Positions 53,977-61,997 of a stretch of 64,000 nt of DNA are shown piece by piece. Where the stretch lies: the NCBI GenBank assembly GCA_020073495.1, contig JAIQFD010000001.1, forward strand, positions 558,001 through 622,000. The letters are read 5' to 3'. The notes under the pieces are model-generated. The model was not told the origin of the DNA. It saw nothing but the letters and a program-made list of their open reading frames with translations, and ran no database searches. The stretch comes from Terriglobia bacterium (GTDB lineage: Bacteria; Acidobacteriota; Terriglobia; Terriglobales; Acidobacteriaceae). The first letter of the stretch is position 1. Each line of letters opens with the position of its first letter. The translations under genes and the position numbers were made by a program.

Positions 53977-55299
53977 ATGCGAAACGTTTTGTTGTCGATC
54001 GCTGTCGTATTGAGTTCCTTCTGTTGTGCTGCGCTTGACCTGCAGCCGAAAGCCGATTATCACGCTCGCCGCGTGGCCTTGTCGCAGAAGACCGAGGGTG
54101 GCGTAGTGGTCCTGTTCGCCGCCACCGAGGCCGAGGGTCAGAACGACGTCTACGGCTTCAAGCAGAACAACAATTTCTTTTACCTGACCGGCTGGGTCGA
54201 GCCAGGTGCGGCGGTCCTGATCGCGCCGGAATTAAAAGAAGGCAACGGCCAGCCGGCACGCCCCTACACCGAGATCCTCTTCCTGCCCGCGCACAACGTG
54301 ACGCAGGAGAAGTGGACCGGGCCGAAGCTCGGGCCGGAAGATCCGCGGGCTCGCGAGGTGACCGGCTTCGACCGCGTCGAAATGCTGGACAAGCTGCGCG
54401 ACGAACTGGTGAAGATCCTGCCGCAGCCGAGAGCGACGGTGCTCTCCGACCTCGGCGAGACTTCCCCTTCCGCCGATCCTCTCAAGTGGCTCAAGCGCGC
54501 CAACGCTTTCCCTAACTACATCTCCTTCCAGGACGTGAAGCCGCTGGTCACCGCCCTGCGCATGGCGAAGGACCGGGGCGAGATGCAGCGCATCCAGCAT
54601 GCGGTGGACGCAAGCGTTGCGGCGCACCTGGCGGCGATGAAGGCCATGAAGCCCGGCATTACCGAGCGCGAGATCTCGGCGCTCATGCAGTACGAGTTCG
54701 AGAAACGAGGATGCGAGCGCCCGGCCTATTCGCCGATCGTCGGCTCCGGCCTCAACTCCACCGTGCTGCACTACTCCGAGGACTCGGGCACGGCGCAAGC
54801 CGGTGACGTGGTGGTGATCGACGTCGCCGGAGAGTACGCCGGCTATGCGGCGGACATCACGCGTACCCTCCCCGCCACCGGCAAGTTCACGGCGCGCCAG
54901 CGCGAGATCTACGACATCGTTCTGGGTGCGCAGAAGGCTGCCGCCACGGCCTTCGTCGCCGGCAACTCGAAGCTGATCGGCTCCGATTCGCTCTACACCG
55001 TGGCCAAGGACTACATCAACGCGCACGGCAAAGACCTCCACGGCGAGCCCCTGGGCAAGTACTTCATCCATGGTCTTGGTCACCAGGTGGGCCTCGCCGT
55101 CCATGACGCCGACAACCGCGCCCCGCTCGATAAGGGAATGGTGTTCACCATCGAGCCCGGGATCTACATTCCAGAAGAAAAGCTGGGCGTGCGCATCGAG
55201 GACATGTTCTGGGTGGACGAAAACGGGAAACTCGTCCGGCTTACGGCCAAGCTTCCACAGGCGGCGGACGAGGTGGAGAAGACGATGGCCGGCCGCTAG
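53977..55299 (+). CDS. pepP: Xaa-Pro aminopeptidase, M24B family, exported
   Basis: 440 aa from the ATG at 53977 (AAGGA 6 nt upstream). A signal peptide (RNVLLSIAVVLSSFCCAALD) has Cys-Cys-Ala near the cleavage site, so a lipoprotein is possible. An aminopeptidase P N-terminal domain (about 25-180; NNNFFYLTGWVEPGAAVLIA) precedes the M24 domain. All five metal ligands are visible: VVVIDVAGEYAGYAADITRT (two Asp), HGLGHQVGLAVHD (His), TIEPGIYIPE (Glu) and GVRIED (Glu). It should remove N-terminal residues preceding proline, in the periplasm. It contrasts with the eroded M24 protein at 14281. Confidence 0.93.
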   Translation: MRNVLLSIAVVLSSFCCAALDLQPKADYHARRVALSQKTEGGVVVLFAATEAEGQNDVYGFKQNNNFFYLTGWVEPGAAVLIAPELKEGNGQPARPYTEILFLPAHNVTQEKWTGPKLGPEDPRAREVTGFDRVEMLDKLRDELVKILPQPRATVLSDLGETSPSADPLKWLKRANAFPNYISFQDVKPLVTALRMAKDRGEMQRIQHAVDASVAAHLAAMKAMKPGITEREISALMQYEFEKRGCERPAYSPIVGSGLNSTVLHYSEDSGTAQAGDVVVIDVAGEYAGYAADITRTLPATGKFTARQREIYDIVLGAQKAAATAFVAGNSKLIGSDSLYTVAKDYINAHGKDLHGEPLGKYFIHGLGHQVGLAVHDADNRAPLDKGMVFTIEPGIYIPEEKLGVRIEDMFWVDENGKLVRLTAKLPQAADEVEKTMAGR

Positions 55300-55348
55300 T
55301 CGTTGGGTGGGTGCGGCGCCGAGTCTGGTATCCTAGTGTTCCGTCCCT

Positions 55349-55519
55349 ATGAAAGTTTTGTTCGTGATCCTGGTGTTCTGCATGCTGGCCTTGCTGGGTG
55401 TGGCCGCGGCGGTGTTCCGCCTGGCGCGGCAGCACATGCGCAAGCAGGCGTCGGACACCACCCTCCGCCAGGCCCTGCAGGAGATCGAAGAGGACCAGCA
55501 GAGTCGGATCGAACACTGA
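55349..55519 (+). CDS. 56-aa single-span membrane protein
   Basis: ATG at 55349 to TGA at 55517-55519. One hydrophobic helix (MKVLFVILVFCMLALLGVAA, residues 1-24) is followed by a basic then acidic amphipathic tail (FRLARQHMRKQ, LQEIEEDQQSRIEH). It sits in the 227-bp gap between pepP and bioY, ending 7 bp before the bioY start, with which it may be coupled. No family is known to me. The hydrophobic-basic-acidic pattern and tight spacing support it being real; no strong ribosome-binding site is seen. Confidence 0.6.
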   Translation: MKVLFVILVFCMLALLGVAAAVFRLARQHMRKQASDTTLRQALQEIEEDQQSRIEH

Positions 55520-55526
55520 GGAAGGT

Positions 55527-56102
55527 ATGGCCAAGTCCGCAACCCAGACCCTGAACCGGATCGAGACGTGGTGGGTCCAGATCGCCCTGGTGGTCGGCGC
55601 CAGTTTCTTTGTCGCGCTGTGCGCCCGCGTGACCTTGCCCCTGCCCTGGACTCCCGTGCCGCTGACCTTGCAGAACTTCGGTGTCCTACTGGTAGCGCTG
55701 GGGCTGGGCAGCAAGCGCGGATTCGCCGCCATGGCGCTGTACCTGGCGGAAGGCGCTTCCGGCATGCCGGTCTTCAATCCTGCCGGCGCTGGCGGGATCG
55801 CCCAACTGCTGGGATGGACCGGCGGCTACCTGATGGCCTACCCGCTCGTCGCATTCGTGGTGGGCCTGATCGCGGAACGTGGCGCAAGAAGCTTTGCCCG
55901 CAGCGCAGTGGCCGCGGTTGCAGGTGAACTGGTCCTGTTCGCCGCAGGCCTGGCCTGGCTGGCGGCGCTGGCGCAAGGTTCCGGGTGGCAGGCCGTCCAG
56001 TTCGGACTGTATCCCTTCCTGTTCGCCGAGGTGGCCAAGATCACAGCGGCGGCTGGAGCGGCCTCGCGGCTGCCGCGCCTGGGCGCCCAGCCGTCCCGAT
56101 GA
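55527..56102 (+). CDS. bioY: BioY biotin transporter S component
   Basis: 191 aa from the ATG at 55527; GAGGAAGGT is a strong ribosome-binding site. Six membrane helices; family markers are PLPWTPVPLTLQNFGVLLVA, MALYLAEGASGMPVF and GGYLMAYPLVAFVVGLIAE. BioY is the biotin-binding subunit of an ECF transporter. No EcfT or EcfA genes are nearby, so it may use a shared energising module or work alone. Its place inside the menaquinone gene run appears incidental. Confidence 0.95.
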   Translation: MAKSATQTLNRIETWWVQIALVVGASFFVALCARVTLPLPWTPVPLTLQNFGVLLVALGLGSKRGFAAMALYLAEGASGMPVFNPAGAGGIAQLLGWTGGYLMAYPLVAFVVGLIAERGARSFARSAVAAVAGELVLFAAGLAWLAALAQGSGWQAVQFGLYPFLFAEVAKITAAAGAASRLPRLGAQPSR

Positions 56103-56147
56103 TTGCCTTGATCACCGCTTTTTCGTCCGCAGGAAGACACCAGTCCG

Positions 56148-57008
56148 ATGCCGCGTAGTCCCGTTTCCGAGAAAATCCGCGAAGTCACCATCGCGCACAG
56201 CCCCGACTCCGATGACGCCTTCATGTTCTACGCTATGGCGACGAACAAGGTACGGATCAAGGGCCTGAAGTTCACCCATACTCTCTGCGACATCGAGACC
56301 CTGAACCGGCGCGCGATGGAGGACGGGCACTTCGACGTGACCGCCGTCTCTTTCCACGCTTACCCTTACATCCAGGAGAAGTATGCGCTGATGCCGTGCG
56401 GCGGAAGCGTCGGCGAAGGCTACGGGCCGATGATCATCTCCACGCGCGTCCTGACCCTGGACGAGGTCAAGCACGTCAAGATCGCGGTCCCTGGCAGGCT
56501 GACGACCGCGTTCCTGACGCTCAAGCTTTTCGCGCCCTCGGTCGAAACCGAGGTTGTCCCTTTTGACCGGATCATCCCGCAGGTGCTGGAAGGCAGGTAC
56601 GAAGCGGGACTCATCATCCACGAGGGCCAACTGACCTACGGCAAGGCCGGGCTGCATCGCGTGCTCGATCTCGGTAAGTGGTGGCGCGACATGACCGGAT
56701 TGCCGCTGCCGCTGGGCGGCAACGCCATCCGCCGTGACCTCGGCCCGGAGCTGATCTCCAGCGTCACACAGGCGTTGCGCGACAGCATCCAGTACGCGCT
56801 CGAACATCGCGGCGCCGCGCTGGAATACGCCATGCAGTTCGCCCGCGACCTCGATGCCCACTCCGCCGACAAGTTCGTCGGCATGTACGTGAACGAGCGC
56901 ACGCTGGACTACGGTCCCGAAGGCCGCGAGGCGGTGCGCCGCCTGCTCGACATGGGGCACGCTGCCGGGGTCATCCCGCACAAGGCGAAGGTGGAGTTCG
57001 TCGGCTAG
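56148..57008 (+). CDS. mqnD: 1,4-dihydroxy-6-naphthoate synthase, futalosine pathway
   Basis: 286 aa. Opening motif IAHSPDSDDAFMFYAMATNK, with SxDxxxxFxF typical of MqnD; CDIETLNRRAMEDGHFDVTA and IIHEGQLTYGKAGL are conserved. It belongs to the same binding-protein-like fold as MqnA but to the MqnD branch. It cleaves cyclic dehypoxanthinyl futalosine to 1,4-dihydroxy-6-naphthoate. With mqnA and mqnC it shows the organism makes menaquinone via futalosine. Heptanucleotide array K begins 5 bp after its stop. Confidence 0.94.
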   Translation: MPRSPVSEKIREVTIAHSPDSDDAFMFYAMATNKVRIKGLKFTHTLCDIETLNRRAMEDGHFDVTAVSFHAYPYIQEKYALMPCGGSVGEGYGPMIISTRVLTLDEVKHVKIAVPGRLTTAFLTLKLFAPSVETEVVPFDRIIPQVLEGRYEAGLIIHEGQLTYGKAGLHRVLDLGKWWRDMTGLPLPLGGNAIRRDLGPELISSVTQALRDSIQYALEHRGAALEYAMQFARDLDAHSADKFVGMYVNERTLDYGPEGREAVRRLLDMGHAAGVIPHKAKVEFVG

Positions 57009-57012
57009 GGAC

Positions 57013-57040
57013 GGTCTGCGGTTGGCGACCTGCATTTGGC
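57013..57040. repeat. Heptanucleotide array K, GGTYTGC-type
   Basis: Units at 57013, 57020, 57027 and 57034 (GGTCTGC, GGTTGGC, GACCTGC, ATTTGGC); degenerate but with a fixed 7-bp register, immediately after mqnD. Confidence 0.5.
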
Positions 57041-57097
57041 CGTCCCGTCAACGACGGATCCACAGATGCTGACTGCTACGTGCTTTCTGGAGGAGTG

Positions 57098-57655
57098 ATG
57101 AAGAGATTCACTGCGGTCGCCGTACTCGCGCTGGTTACCCAAGCATGGTGCCAGCAACAGACCAAGCCCGCGCCGGCGCAACCGGAAACACAGAAGGCGG
57201 CGCAGGCGGACCCGGCGGACGTGAGATCGCTCGACGCCATCGTGCACGCGCTCTACGACGTGATCTCCGGTCCCGCAGGGCAACCGCGCAACTGGGACCG
57301 CTTTCGCTCGCTCTTCCACCCCCAGGCGCGGATGATCCCGGTCGGCAAGCGGCCGGTCGATGCCAAGACCGGGGCGCGTGTGCTCACGGCCGACGATTAC
57401 ATCCAGAGTGTCGGGCCCTACTTCGAGAAGAATAGCTTTTTCGAGCGCGAGGTTGCCGACAAGCGGGAACAGTTCGCTCACATCGCGCACGTATTCAGCA
57501 CCTACGAATCCCGCCATGCGAAGGATGAGAAACCGTTCCAGCGAGGGATCAACAGCTTCCAGCTGTACAACGACGGTGCCCGCTGGTGGATCATGAACGT
57601 GATGTGGGACGCGGAGACTCCGGAGAATCCGATCCCAGAGAAATACTTGAAGTAG
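57098..57655 (+). CDS. Exported NTF2/SnoaL-like protein
   Basis: 185 aa from the ATG at 57098 (GGAGG 5 nt upstream). A signal peptide (MKRFTAVAVLALVTQAWC, possibly a lipobox-like Cys) and a Gln/Pro/Ala linker precede a cone-shaped NTF2-like domain (about 45-185): IVHALYDVISGPAGQPRNWD, FRSLFHPQARM, QSVGPYFEKNSFFEREV and a C-terminal RWWIMNVMWDAE strand. Function is unknown; such domains bind small ligands or act as enzymes. A decayed paralogue is at 43157-43659. Convergent with the PilZ genes. Confidence 0.85.
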   Translation: MKRFTAVAVLALVTQAWCQQQTKPAPAQPETQKAAQADPADVRSLDAIVHALYDVISGPAGQPRNWDRFRSLFHPQARMIPVGKRPVDAKTGARVLTADDYIQSVGPYFEKNSFFEREVADKREQFAHIAHVFSTYESRHAKDEKPFQRGINSFQLYNDGARWWIMNVMWDAETPENPIPEKYLK

Positions 57656-57672
57656 GCGAGGTCCCCGGGAAA

Positions 57673-58002
57673 TTATTTTTTCGTGCCGTGGGCGTAGTGC
57701 TTGCCGATCATGACGCCGATCTCGACCGCGGCGTCGGCATCGAGATGGTGGAACTCGAAGCCCACGCCCGCACCCTGGCGATATCGTGGGAAGACGGTGA
57801 TCTTGCGACGGATGCCCTCCGCCTCGTCCACGATCACCACTTCCAGCTTCTTCCCCAGCTCGAAGCTCTCCTGGGTATCGACCATCAGGCCGCCACGGCC
57901 AAGGATGCGTACCGTGCCGATCTGCTTGCCGGACGGCGTCCGCAGGTGGATCCTGGCGCTGGCCGGGATGTTGATGCGCTCGAATTTGCGACGCTCGTCC
58001 AT
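57673..58002 (-). CDS. PilZ-domain protein (second of a tandem pair)
   Basis: 109 aa from the ATG at 58002; a GTG at 58008 is possible. It begins DERRKFERINIPASARIHL, where RRKFER corresponds to the RxxxR c-di-GMP-binding motif of PilZ, followed by LGRGGLMVDT, matching D/NxSxxG-like but with Gly-Arg-Gly-Gly in place of Asp-x-Ser. GVGFEFHHLDADAAVEIGV closes the barrel. It likely binds or formerly bound c-di-GMP. It is 30 bp downstream of a similar PilZ gene, indicating tandem duplication. Confidence 0.85.
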   Translation of the reverse strand: MDERRKFERINIPASARIHLRTPSGKQIGTVRILGRGGLMVDTQESFELGKKLEVVIVDEAEGIRRKITVFPRYRQGAGVGFEFHHLDADAAVEIGVMIGKHYAHGTKK

Positions 58003-58032
58003 AGTCACCCTGCACTCCAGGCGCGAACCCGC

Positions 58033-58383
58033 TCAGCGCCCGCCCTCGTAGTACTTGCCGATCAGGATGCCAACGTCCACTGCGGCATCGGCATCCAGGT
58101 CGCGGAACTCCAGGCCGACCTTCCGTGGGCCAGCGTACCGCACCACCGCATTCACGTGGAAGCGGATCTTTTCGCTGTCGTCGCTGATGACCAGCTTCAG
58201 TTTCTTGTCCTTCTTGAATGATTTCTCGGGCTCAAGGGCGATCCCTCCGCGGCCGATCTGGCGCAGGATGCCCAGCAAATGGCCCTTTGTATCTGTGACA
58301 CGGACCTTGGCTGCGTAGCCGACCTCCACGCGCTCGAACTTTCTTCGCTCAACGCCAGACTTCAGGGCCGCCGAATGGGTCAT
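58033..58383 (-). CDS. PilZ-domain protein (first of a tandem pair)
   Basis: 116 aa; its ATG overlaps the stop of the M49 peptidase gene (ATGA), showing translational coupling. VERRKFERVEVGYAAKVRV contains the RxxxR motif, IGRGGIALEPEKSF replaces the usual DxSxxG, and GLEFRDLDADAAVDVGILIG is nearly the same as in the next gene. The two proteins are clear paralogues. A c-di-GMP effector role is likely from family knowledge; the HD-GYP phosphodiesterase gene 3.6 kb away fits the same signalling network. Confidence 0.87.
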   Translation of the reverse strand: MTHSAALKSGVERRKFERVEVGYAAKVRVTDTKGHLLGILRQIGRGGIALEPEKSFKKDKKLKLVISDDSEKIRFHVNAVVRYAGPRKVGLEFRDLDADAAVDVGILIGKYYEGGR

Positions 58384-60098
58384 TGAACAGGCTCCGGGTA
58401 TGAGAACACAGGATCGACGTCCACGGGGACGTCGTTGGCGGAGTTTAGCGCGGATCTTAGCTCCGCAGGCATGGAATCGTACTTGGCGAACCACGCTTCA
58501 GCACGGGCGCGGTTGCCGGTGGCCTCGATCTCCAGCAATTCCTTGGCCAGGCCCGCCACGGCCGCCGGCATCCTGTCGTAGTCGATGTGGTAGCGGTGTG
58601 TGGCGGGGTTGCGAACGATCGCGCCCTGCTCGCTCAGATAGTTGAATTCCATCATTTCGGCGCGCCCGTGCGCCTCCCCCGTGCCAAACCGCACGGTGCG
58701 GAACAGGTCCGCCACGTACGACACGTAATACTCCTCCAGGCGCTCCTTCGGCAGGATGCCGCGATCGATCAGCCACTTCAGCCCGAACAGGCCGACGACG
58801 TCGGCCTTGGCTTCTTCCAGCCCGCTGTGGGCCGGCCCGATGGCCTCGCGGATGTCCACTTCCTTGCCCTGGATGCGCGCGAAGGCGGGCCCGAGTCCGT
58901 GGGAGATCTCGTGCATGATCGTGCCCGCCATATAACCCTCGGCCGACGCCTTGTTCGCCTGGTCCAGGCGCATCATGCGCTGCGCCACCGGAAGGATCAC
59001 GTACTTCACCCGCGCATCCATGAAGTTCTTGAAGAAGATCTTCTTGCTTCCCTTCTGCTTTTGGATCTCAGGATCGTTGGGAAGGTTGTCGGCGACGGCC
59101 TGGTAGCCGTGGCGCAGGTCGCCGGCCCGGAAGGGTGCGTCCACCACCTCCATCGGCGACGAGAGGCCGCGCTTCGATGGCCGGTCCGCCTCGGCCAGCG
59201 GTAACGCGTCCTGGATGTCGGCGACGTACTTCTCGTAGAGCTTGAGCTTGACACTCTCCGCATCGTTGCGAATCAGCACGGCCCCGCCGTACGACGTCTT
59301 GATCCCCAGGACGCCGTCAAGGTAGGTCTCGTAGGGTGCGAAGATGACGTCGAACCTGGGATCTTTGAGGTCCAGCCATTTCAGGTCGCTGTCGAAGTAC
59401 TTGTCGGTAAGCAGGGCATCGGCGCGCAAGCGCAGGAAGTCGGCGAAGTCCTCGTCGACGGAAAGGTTGGCAGCTTCACGCAGCGCTTTGGCGGCCGGCT
59501 CGAGGAAGCTCCGGTAGGCGATTCGGTAGGGGATGCCCTCGAGTTGATCGCCGCGGCGCCGGAGGACGGTGTACGGGCTGTAGATCTCAGCCTTTTTCTC
59601 CGGATGCCGTTTGACGTATTCCTCGATCTGCTCTCGCGTCAGCGCAACGGGGTACAGGCCGCGGCCCGGTGGCATCGGTTGGGTTCCCACGAAGGGAGTG
59701 TCGCCGTCGAGCAGGTCGAACCGGCTGGCGTTGATGAACACGAAGCGGCGCAGGTTGACGTCACGAAGCTGCTTGCGCCCGGCCAGCGATTGGTAAAGTG
59801 TGAGCGCGTCCGGGTCGCTCTGGCGCCAGAAGATGTTCTCGATGGAATGGCTCGCCTCGACCAGCTTCTCCACCAGCTGCTGCTCGCGCCCCGAGAGGCC
59901 GCTGGGCGCGGGCATCTGCACCGTCCGGTAGCGGGCAAGACGCTTATACAGGTCGGGCGCGACCTGAAGCTTGCCGGCGGCATGCCCTTGCATGCTCCGC
60001 TTCTTTTTCTTTGCGGGGCGGCTGCTCTGAGCGGCAGCCGGAATCACGATGGCGACGAGCAGACAGAAGACAACGGCGCGGACCCGGGGTGTCTCCAT
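58380..60098 (-). CDS. Dipeptidyl-peptidase III-like metallopeptidase (M49 family), exported
   Basis: 572 aa from the ATG at 60098; a GTG at 60122 directly follows the ldh stop. Signal peptide RVRAVVFCLLVAIVIPAAAQ and a Lys-rich linker. The zinc motif is HEISH at His396 (TIMHEISHGLGPA), and the second motif EEAKAD at Glu428 supplies the third ligand. Eukaryotic DPP III has HELLGH; here the motif is the shorter HExxH, as in bacterial members. It would release dipeptides from peptide N-termini in the periplasm. It is in a minus-strand operon with ldh upstream and two PilZ genes downstream. Confidence 0.9.
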   Translation of the reverse strand: METPRVRAVVFCLLVAIVIPAAAQSSRPAKKKKRSMQGHAAGKLQVAPDLYKRLARYRTVQMPAPSGLSGREQQLVEKLVEASHSIENIFWRQSDPDALTLYQSLAGRKQLRDVNLRRFVFINASRFDLLDGDTPFVGTQPMPPGRGLYPVALTREQIEEYVKRHPEKKAEIYSPYTVLRRRGDQLEGIPYRIAYRSFLEPAAKALREAANLSVDEDFADFLRLRADALLTDKYFDSDLKWLDLKDPRFDVIFAPYETYLDGVLGIKTSYGGAVLIRNDAESVKLKLYEKYVADIQDALPLAEADRPSKRGLSSPMEVVDAPFRAGDLRHGYQAVADNLPNDPEIQKQKGSKKIFFKNFMDARVKYVILPVAQRMMRLDQANKASAEGYMAGTIMHEISHGLGPAFARIQGKEVDIREAIGPAHSGLEEAKADVVGLFGLKWLIDRGILPKERLEEYYVSYVADLFRTVRFGTGEAHGRAEMMEFNYLSEQGAIVRNPATHRYHIDYDRMPAAVAGLAKELLEIEATGNRARAEAWFAKYDSMPAELRSALNSANDVPVDVDPVFSYPEPVQ

Positions 60099-60122
60099 AG
60101 AAGCGAAAATTCTAGCAGACAC

Positions 60123-61091
60123 TCACGCTGCCCGTGGCAGCTCGAGGCTTGCGATGATGCCCTTGAGCACGTCGGCCGAGCGGCGCAAGCCCGCCCCCTC
60201 GTCCGCGCTGAGCTCGAGTATGAGCACGCGCTCCACTCCCGAGCGGTTGATCACCGTAGGCAGGCTGAGGCAGACGTCGCTCAACCCGTAGCACCCTTCG
60301 GCCAGGCTGGAGACAGAGAGCACCGTCCGCTGGTCGCGCAGGATGGCTTCAACGATGCGCATCAGCCCGGCGGCCACCGCATAGTAAGTCGCGCCCTTGC
60401 GTTGGATGATGGCGTAGGCGGCGTCGCGCGTGCTGACGAAGATCTCCTGCATGCGCTTCTGGTCCAGAGGCATGCCATTGGCTTCCGCGAAAGCCGGCAG
60501 GCGCATGCCCGCTATGTTGGCCAGCGACCAGACCGGCACCTCGCTGTCGCCGTGCTCGCCGATGATGTAGGCATGCACGCTGCGCGGGTCCACGGCGAAA
60601 TGCTTGGACAGCAGGTAGCGGAAGCGGGCGGTGTCGAGGATGGTGCCGGAGCCGATCACCCGCCGGGCAGGCAGGCCGGAGAGTTTCAACGAGGCATAGG
60701 TGAGCACGTCCACCGGGTTGGTGGCCACCAGGAGGATGCCGTCAGGGTTGTATTTCGCGATCTGCGGCACGACTTGTGCGAATACCGCCGCATTGCGCTT
60801 CACCAGTTCGAGGCGCGTCTCGCCGGGCTTCTGACCGACTCCGGCGGCGATCACTGTGACCGCGGCTCCCGCGCAATCCGGATAGTCTCCGGCCCAGATG
60901 CGCGTGGGCTTGGCGAAGGGCTCGGTGTGGTTCAGGTCCATGGCCTCGCCTTCGGCGCGTGCGCGATTCACGTCGATCAGGACGATCTCGGAGGCCAGGC
61001 CGCTGAGCAACAGAGCGTATGCGAAGGTCGAGCCGACATTGCCGGTTCCGACCACGGCGACGCGATTGGTTTGCTGTGCCATGGGTTGCAT
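60123..61091 (-). CDS. ldh: L-lactate dehydrogenase
   Basis: 322 aa from the ATG at 61091; an ATG at 61082 is an alternative. NAD motif VAVVGTGNVGSTFAYALLL, substrate-loop AAGVGQKPGETRLELVKRN in which Gln indicates lactate rather than malate specificity (malate enzymes have Arg), NPVDVLTYASLKLSGLP and catalytic His in IIGEHGDSEVPVWS. The enzyme interconverts pyruvate and L-lactate with NADH. It heads the operon with the M49 peptidase and PilZ genes. The promoter region contains GTAC heptanucleotide array E. Confidence 0.93.
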   Translation of the reverse strand: MQPMAQQTNRVAVVGTGNVGSTFAYALLLSGLASEIVLIDVNRARAEGEAMDLNHTEPFAKPTRIWAGDYPDCAGAAVTVIAAGVGQKPGETRLELVKRNAAVFAQVVPQIAKYNPDGILLVATNPVDVLTYASLKLSGLPARRVIGSGTILDTARFRYLLSKHFAVDPRSVHAYIIGEHGDSEVPVWSLANIAGMRLPAFAEANGMPLDQKRMQEIFVSTRDAAYAIIQRKGATYYAVAAGLMRIVEAILRDQRTVLSVSSLAEGCYGLSDVCLSLPTVINRSGVERVLILELSADEGAGLRRSADVLKGIIASLELPRAA

Positions 61092-61163
61092 GATAACCAA
61101 GTCCGGGCTTTCGCGCTGTGATACGCGCTTCACTTGCTAGTGTTCGCGTGGCGGTCTTGACTG

Positions 61164-61191
61164 GGTACTGAGTACTGAGTACTGAGTACTA
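61164..61191. repeat. Heptanucleotide array E, AGTACTG units in a divergent promoter region
   Basis: Four units start at 61164, 61171, 61178 and 61185; the middle two are identical AGTACTG and the outer two differ at one base each. It lies between the divergent ldh and HAD genes, 8 bp before the HAD start. The related unit is at 53922-53949. Confidence 0.85.
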
Positions 61192-61199
61192 TAGAAACG

Positions 61200-61910
61200 A
61201 TGCCGGCATCTCCTCTTACATCCACGCAGACCCTGCTTATCGATGCCGACGATACCCTCTGGGAGAACAACGTCTATTTCGAGCGGGCGATCGCCGACTT
61301 CATCTCCTTCCTCAATCACCACGAGTACAGGCCGGAGCAGGTGCGCCAGGTGCTGAACGAGGTGGAGCGGGAATGCATCGTCCGGCACGGCTACGGGTTG
61401 CACAGCTTCGTGCATGCGCTGGTGGACACCTTCGAGCGGCTGGCGGTGGACCCGATCACGCCCGCTGTCCACGAGACCATCCACGGCTTCGCCCGGGTCA
61501 TCGCCGATAAACCCGCCGAGATCCTGGCGGGCGTGCCGGAGACGCTGGAGTACCTCGCGGGCCGCCACCATCTCATCCTGATGACCAAGGGGAACGTGAC
61601 CGAGCAGTCGGGCAAGATCGAGCGTTCGGGGCTTAAACACTTCTTCGCTGCGCACGAGATCGTCATGGAAAAGGACGCTCCGACCTATGCCGCTATCGTC
61701 GAAAAGTACGGGCTGGCGCGTGACGCCACGTGGATGGTCGGGAACAGTCCCAAGTCCGACATCAATCCCGCGCTCGCGGCAGGGCTGAACGCCGTCTTCG
61801 TGCCCCATGACATGACCTGGGTTCTGGAACACGAGACCATCGACCAGCCCAAGAACGACGCACAGCTCCTGGTCGTGCAAACGTTCTCTGACCTGCGGTC
61901 GCACTTCTGA
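61200..61910 (+). CDS. HAD-superfamily hydrolase
   Basis: 236 aa. Motif I is LLIDADDTLWENN (nucleophile and acid-base Asp), motif II Thr/Lys in LILMTKGNVTEQSGK, motif III Lys in MEKDAPTYAA and motif IV WMVGNSPKSDINPALAAG. The cap is helical (about 25-115). These residues support phosphatase activity, but the substrate cannot be assigned; relatives include phosphoglycolate-type and nucleotide phosphatases. The gene starts 8 bp after heptanucleotide array E and lacks a good ribosome-binding site. Confidence 0.87.
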   Translation: MPASPLTSTQTLLIDADDTLWENNVYFERAIADFISFLNHHEYRPEQVRQVLNEVERECIVRHGYGLHSFVHALVDTFERLAVDPITPAVHETIHGFARVIADKPAEILAGVPETLEYLAGRHHLILMTKGNVTEQSGKIERSGLKHFFAAHEIVMEKDAPTYAAIVEKYGLARDATWMVGNSPKSDINPALAAGLNAVFVPHDMTWVLEHETIDQPKNDAQLLVVQTFSDLRSHF

Positions 61911-61926
61911 CGTGCGCCCGGCCCCC

Positions 61927-61950
61927 GGAGTAACCGGGGCGGGTTACTCC
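61927..61950. repeat. Perfect 9-bp inverted repeat between the HAD and HD-GYP genes
   Basis: GGAGTAACC (61927-61935) and GGTTACTCC (61942-61950) with a GGGGCG loop. It has no T tract and lies about 50 bp upstream of the HD-GYP start. It could be a hairpin or a regulator site. No riboswitch consensus recognised. Confidence 0.5.
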
Positions 61951-61997
61951 AGTGAGCACCAAGTTAACCAACACAAGGGTGATGGCTGCGCGCCGGA

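Noticed and set aside
61911-61997. c-di-GMP riboswitch upstream of the HD-GYP gene
   Set aside because: Only a short 9-bp inverted repeat is present; the conserved GEMM sequence blocks are missing.
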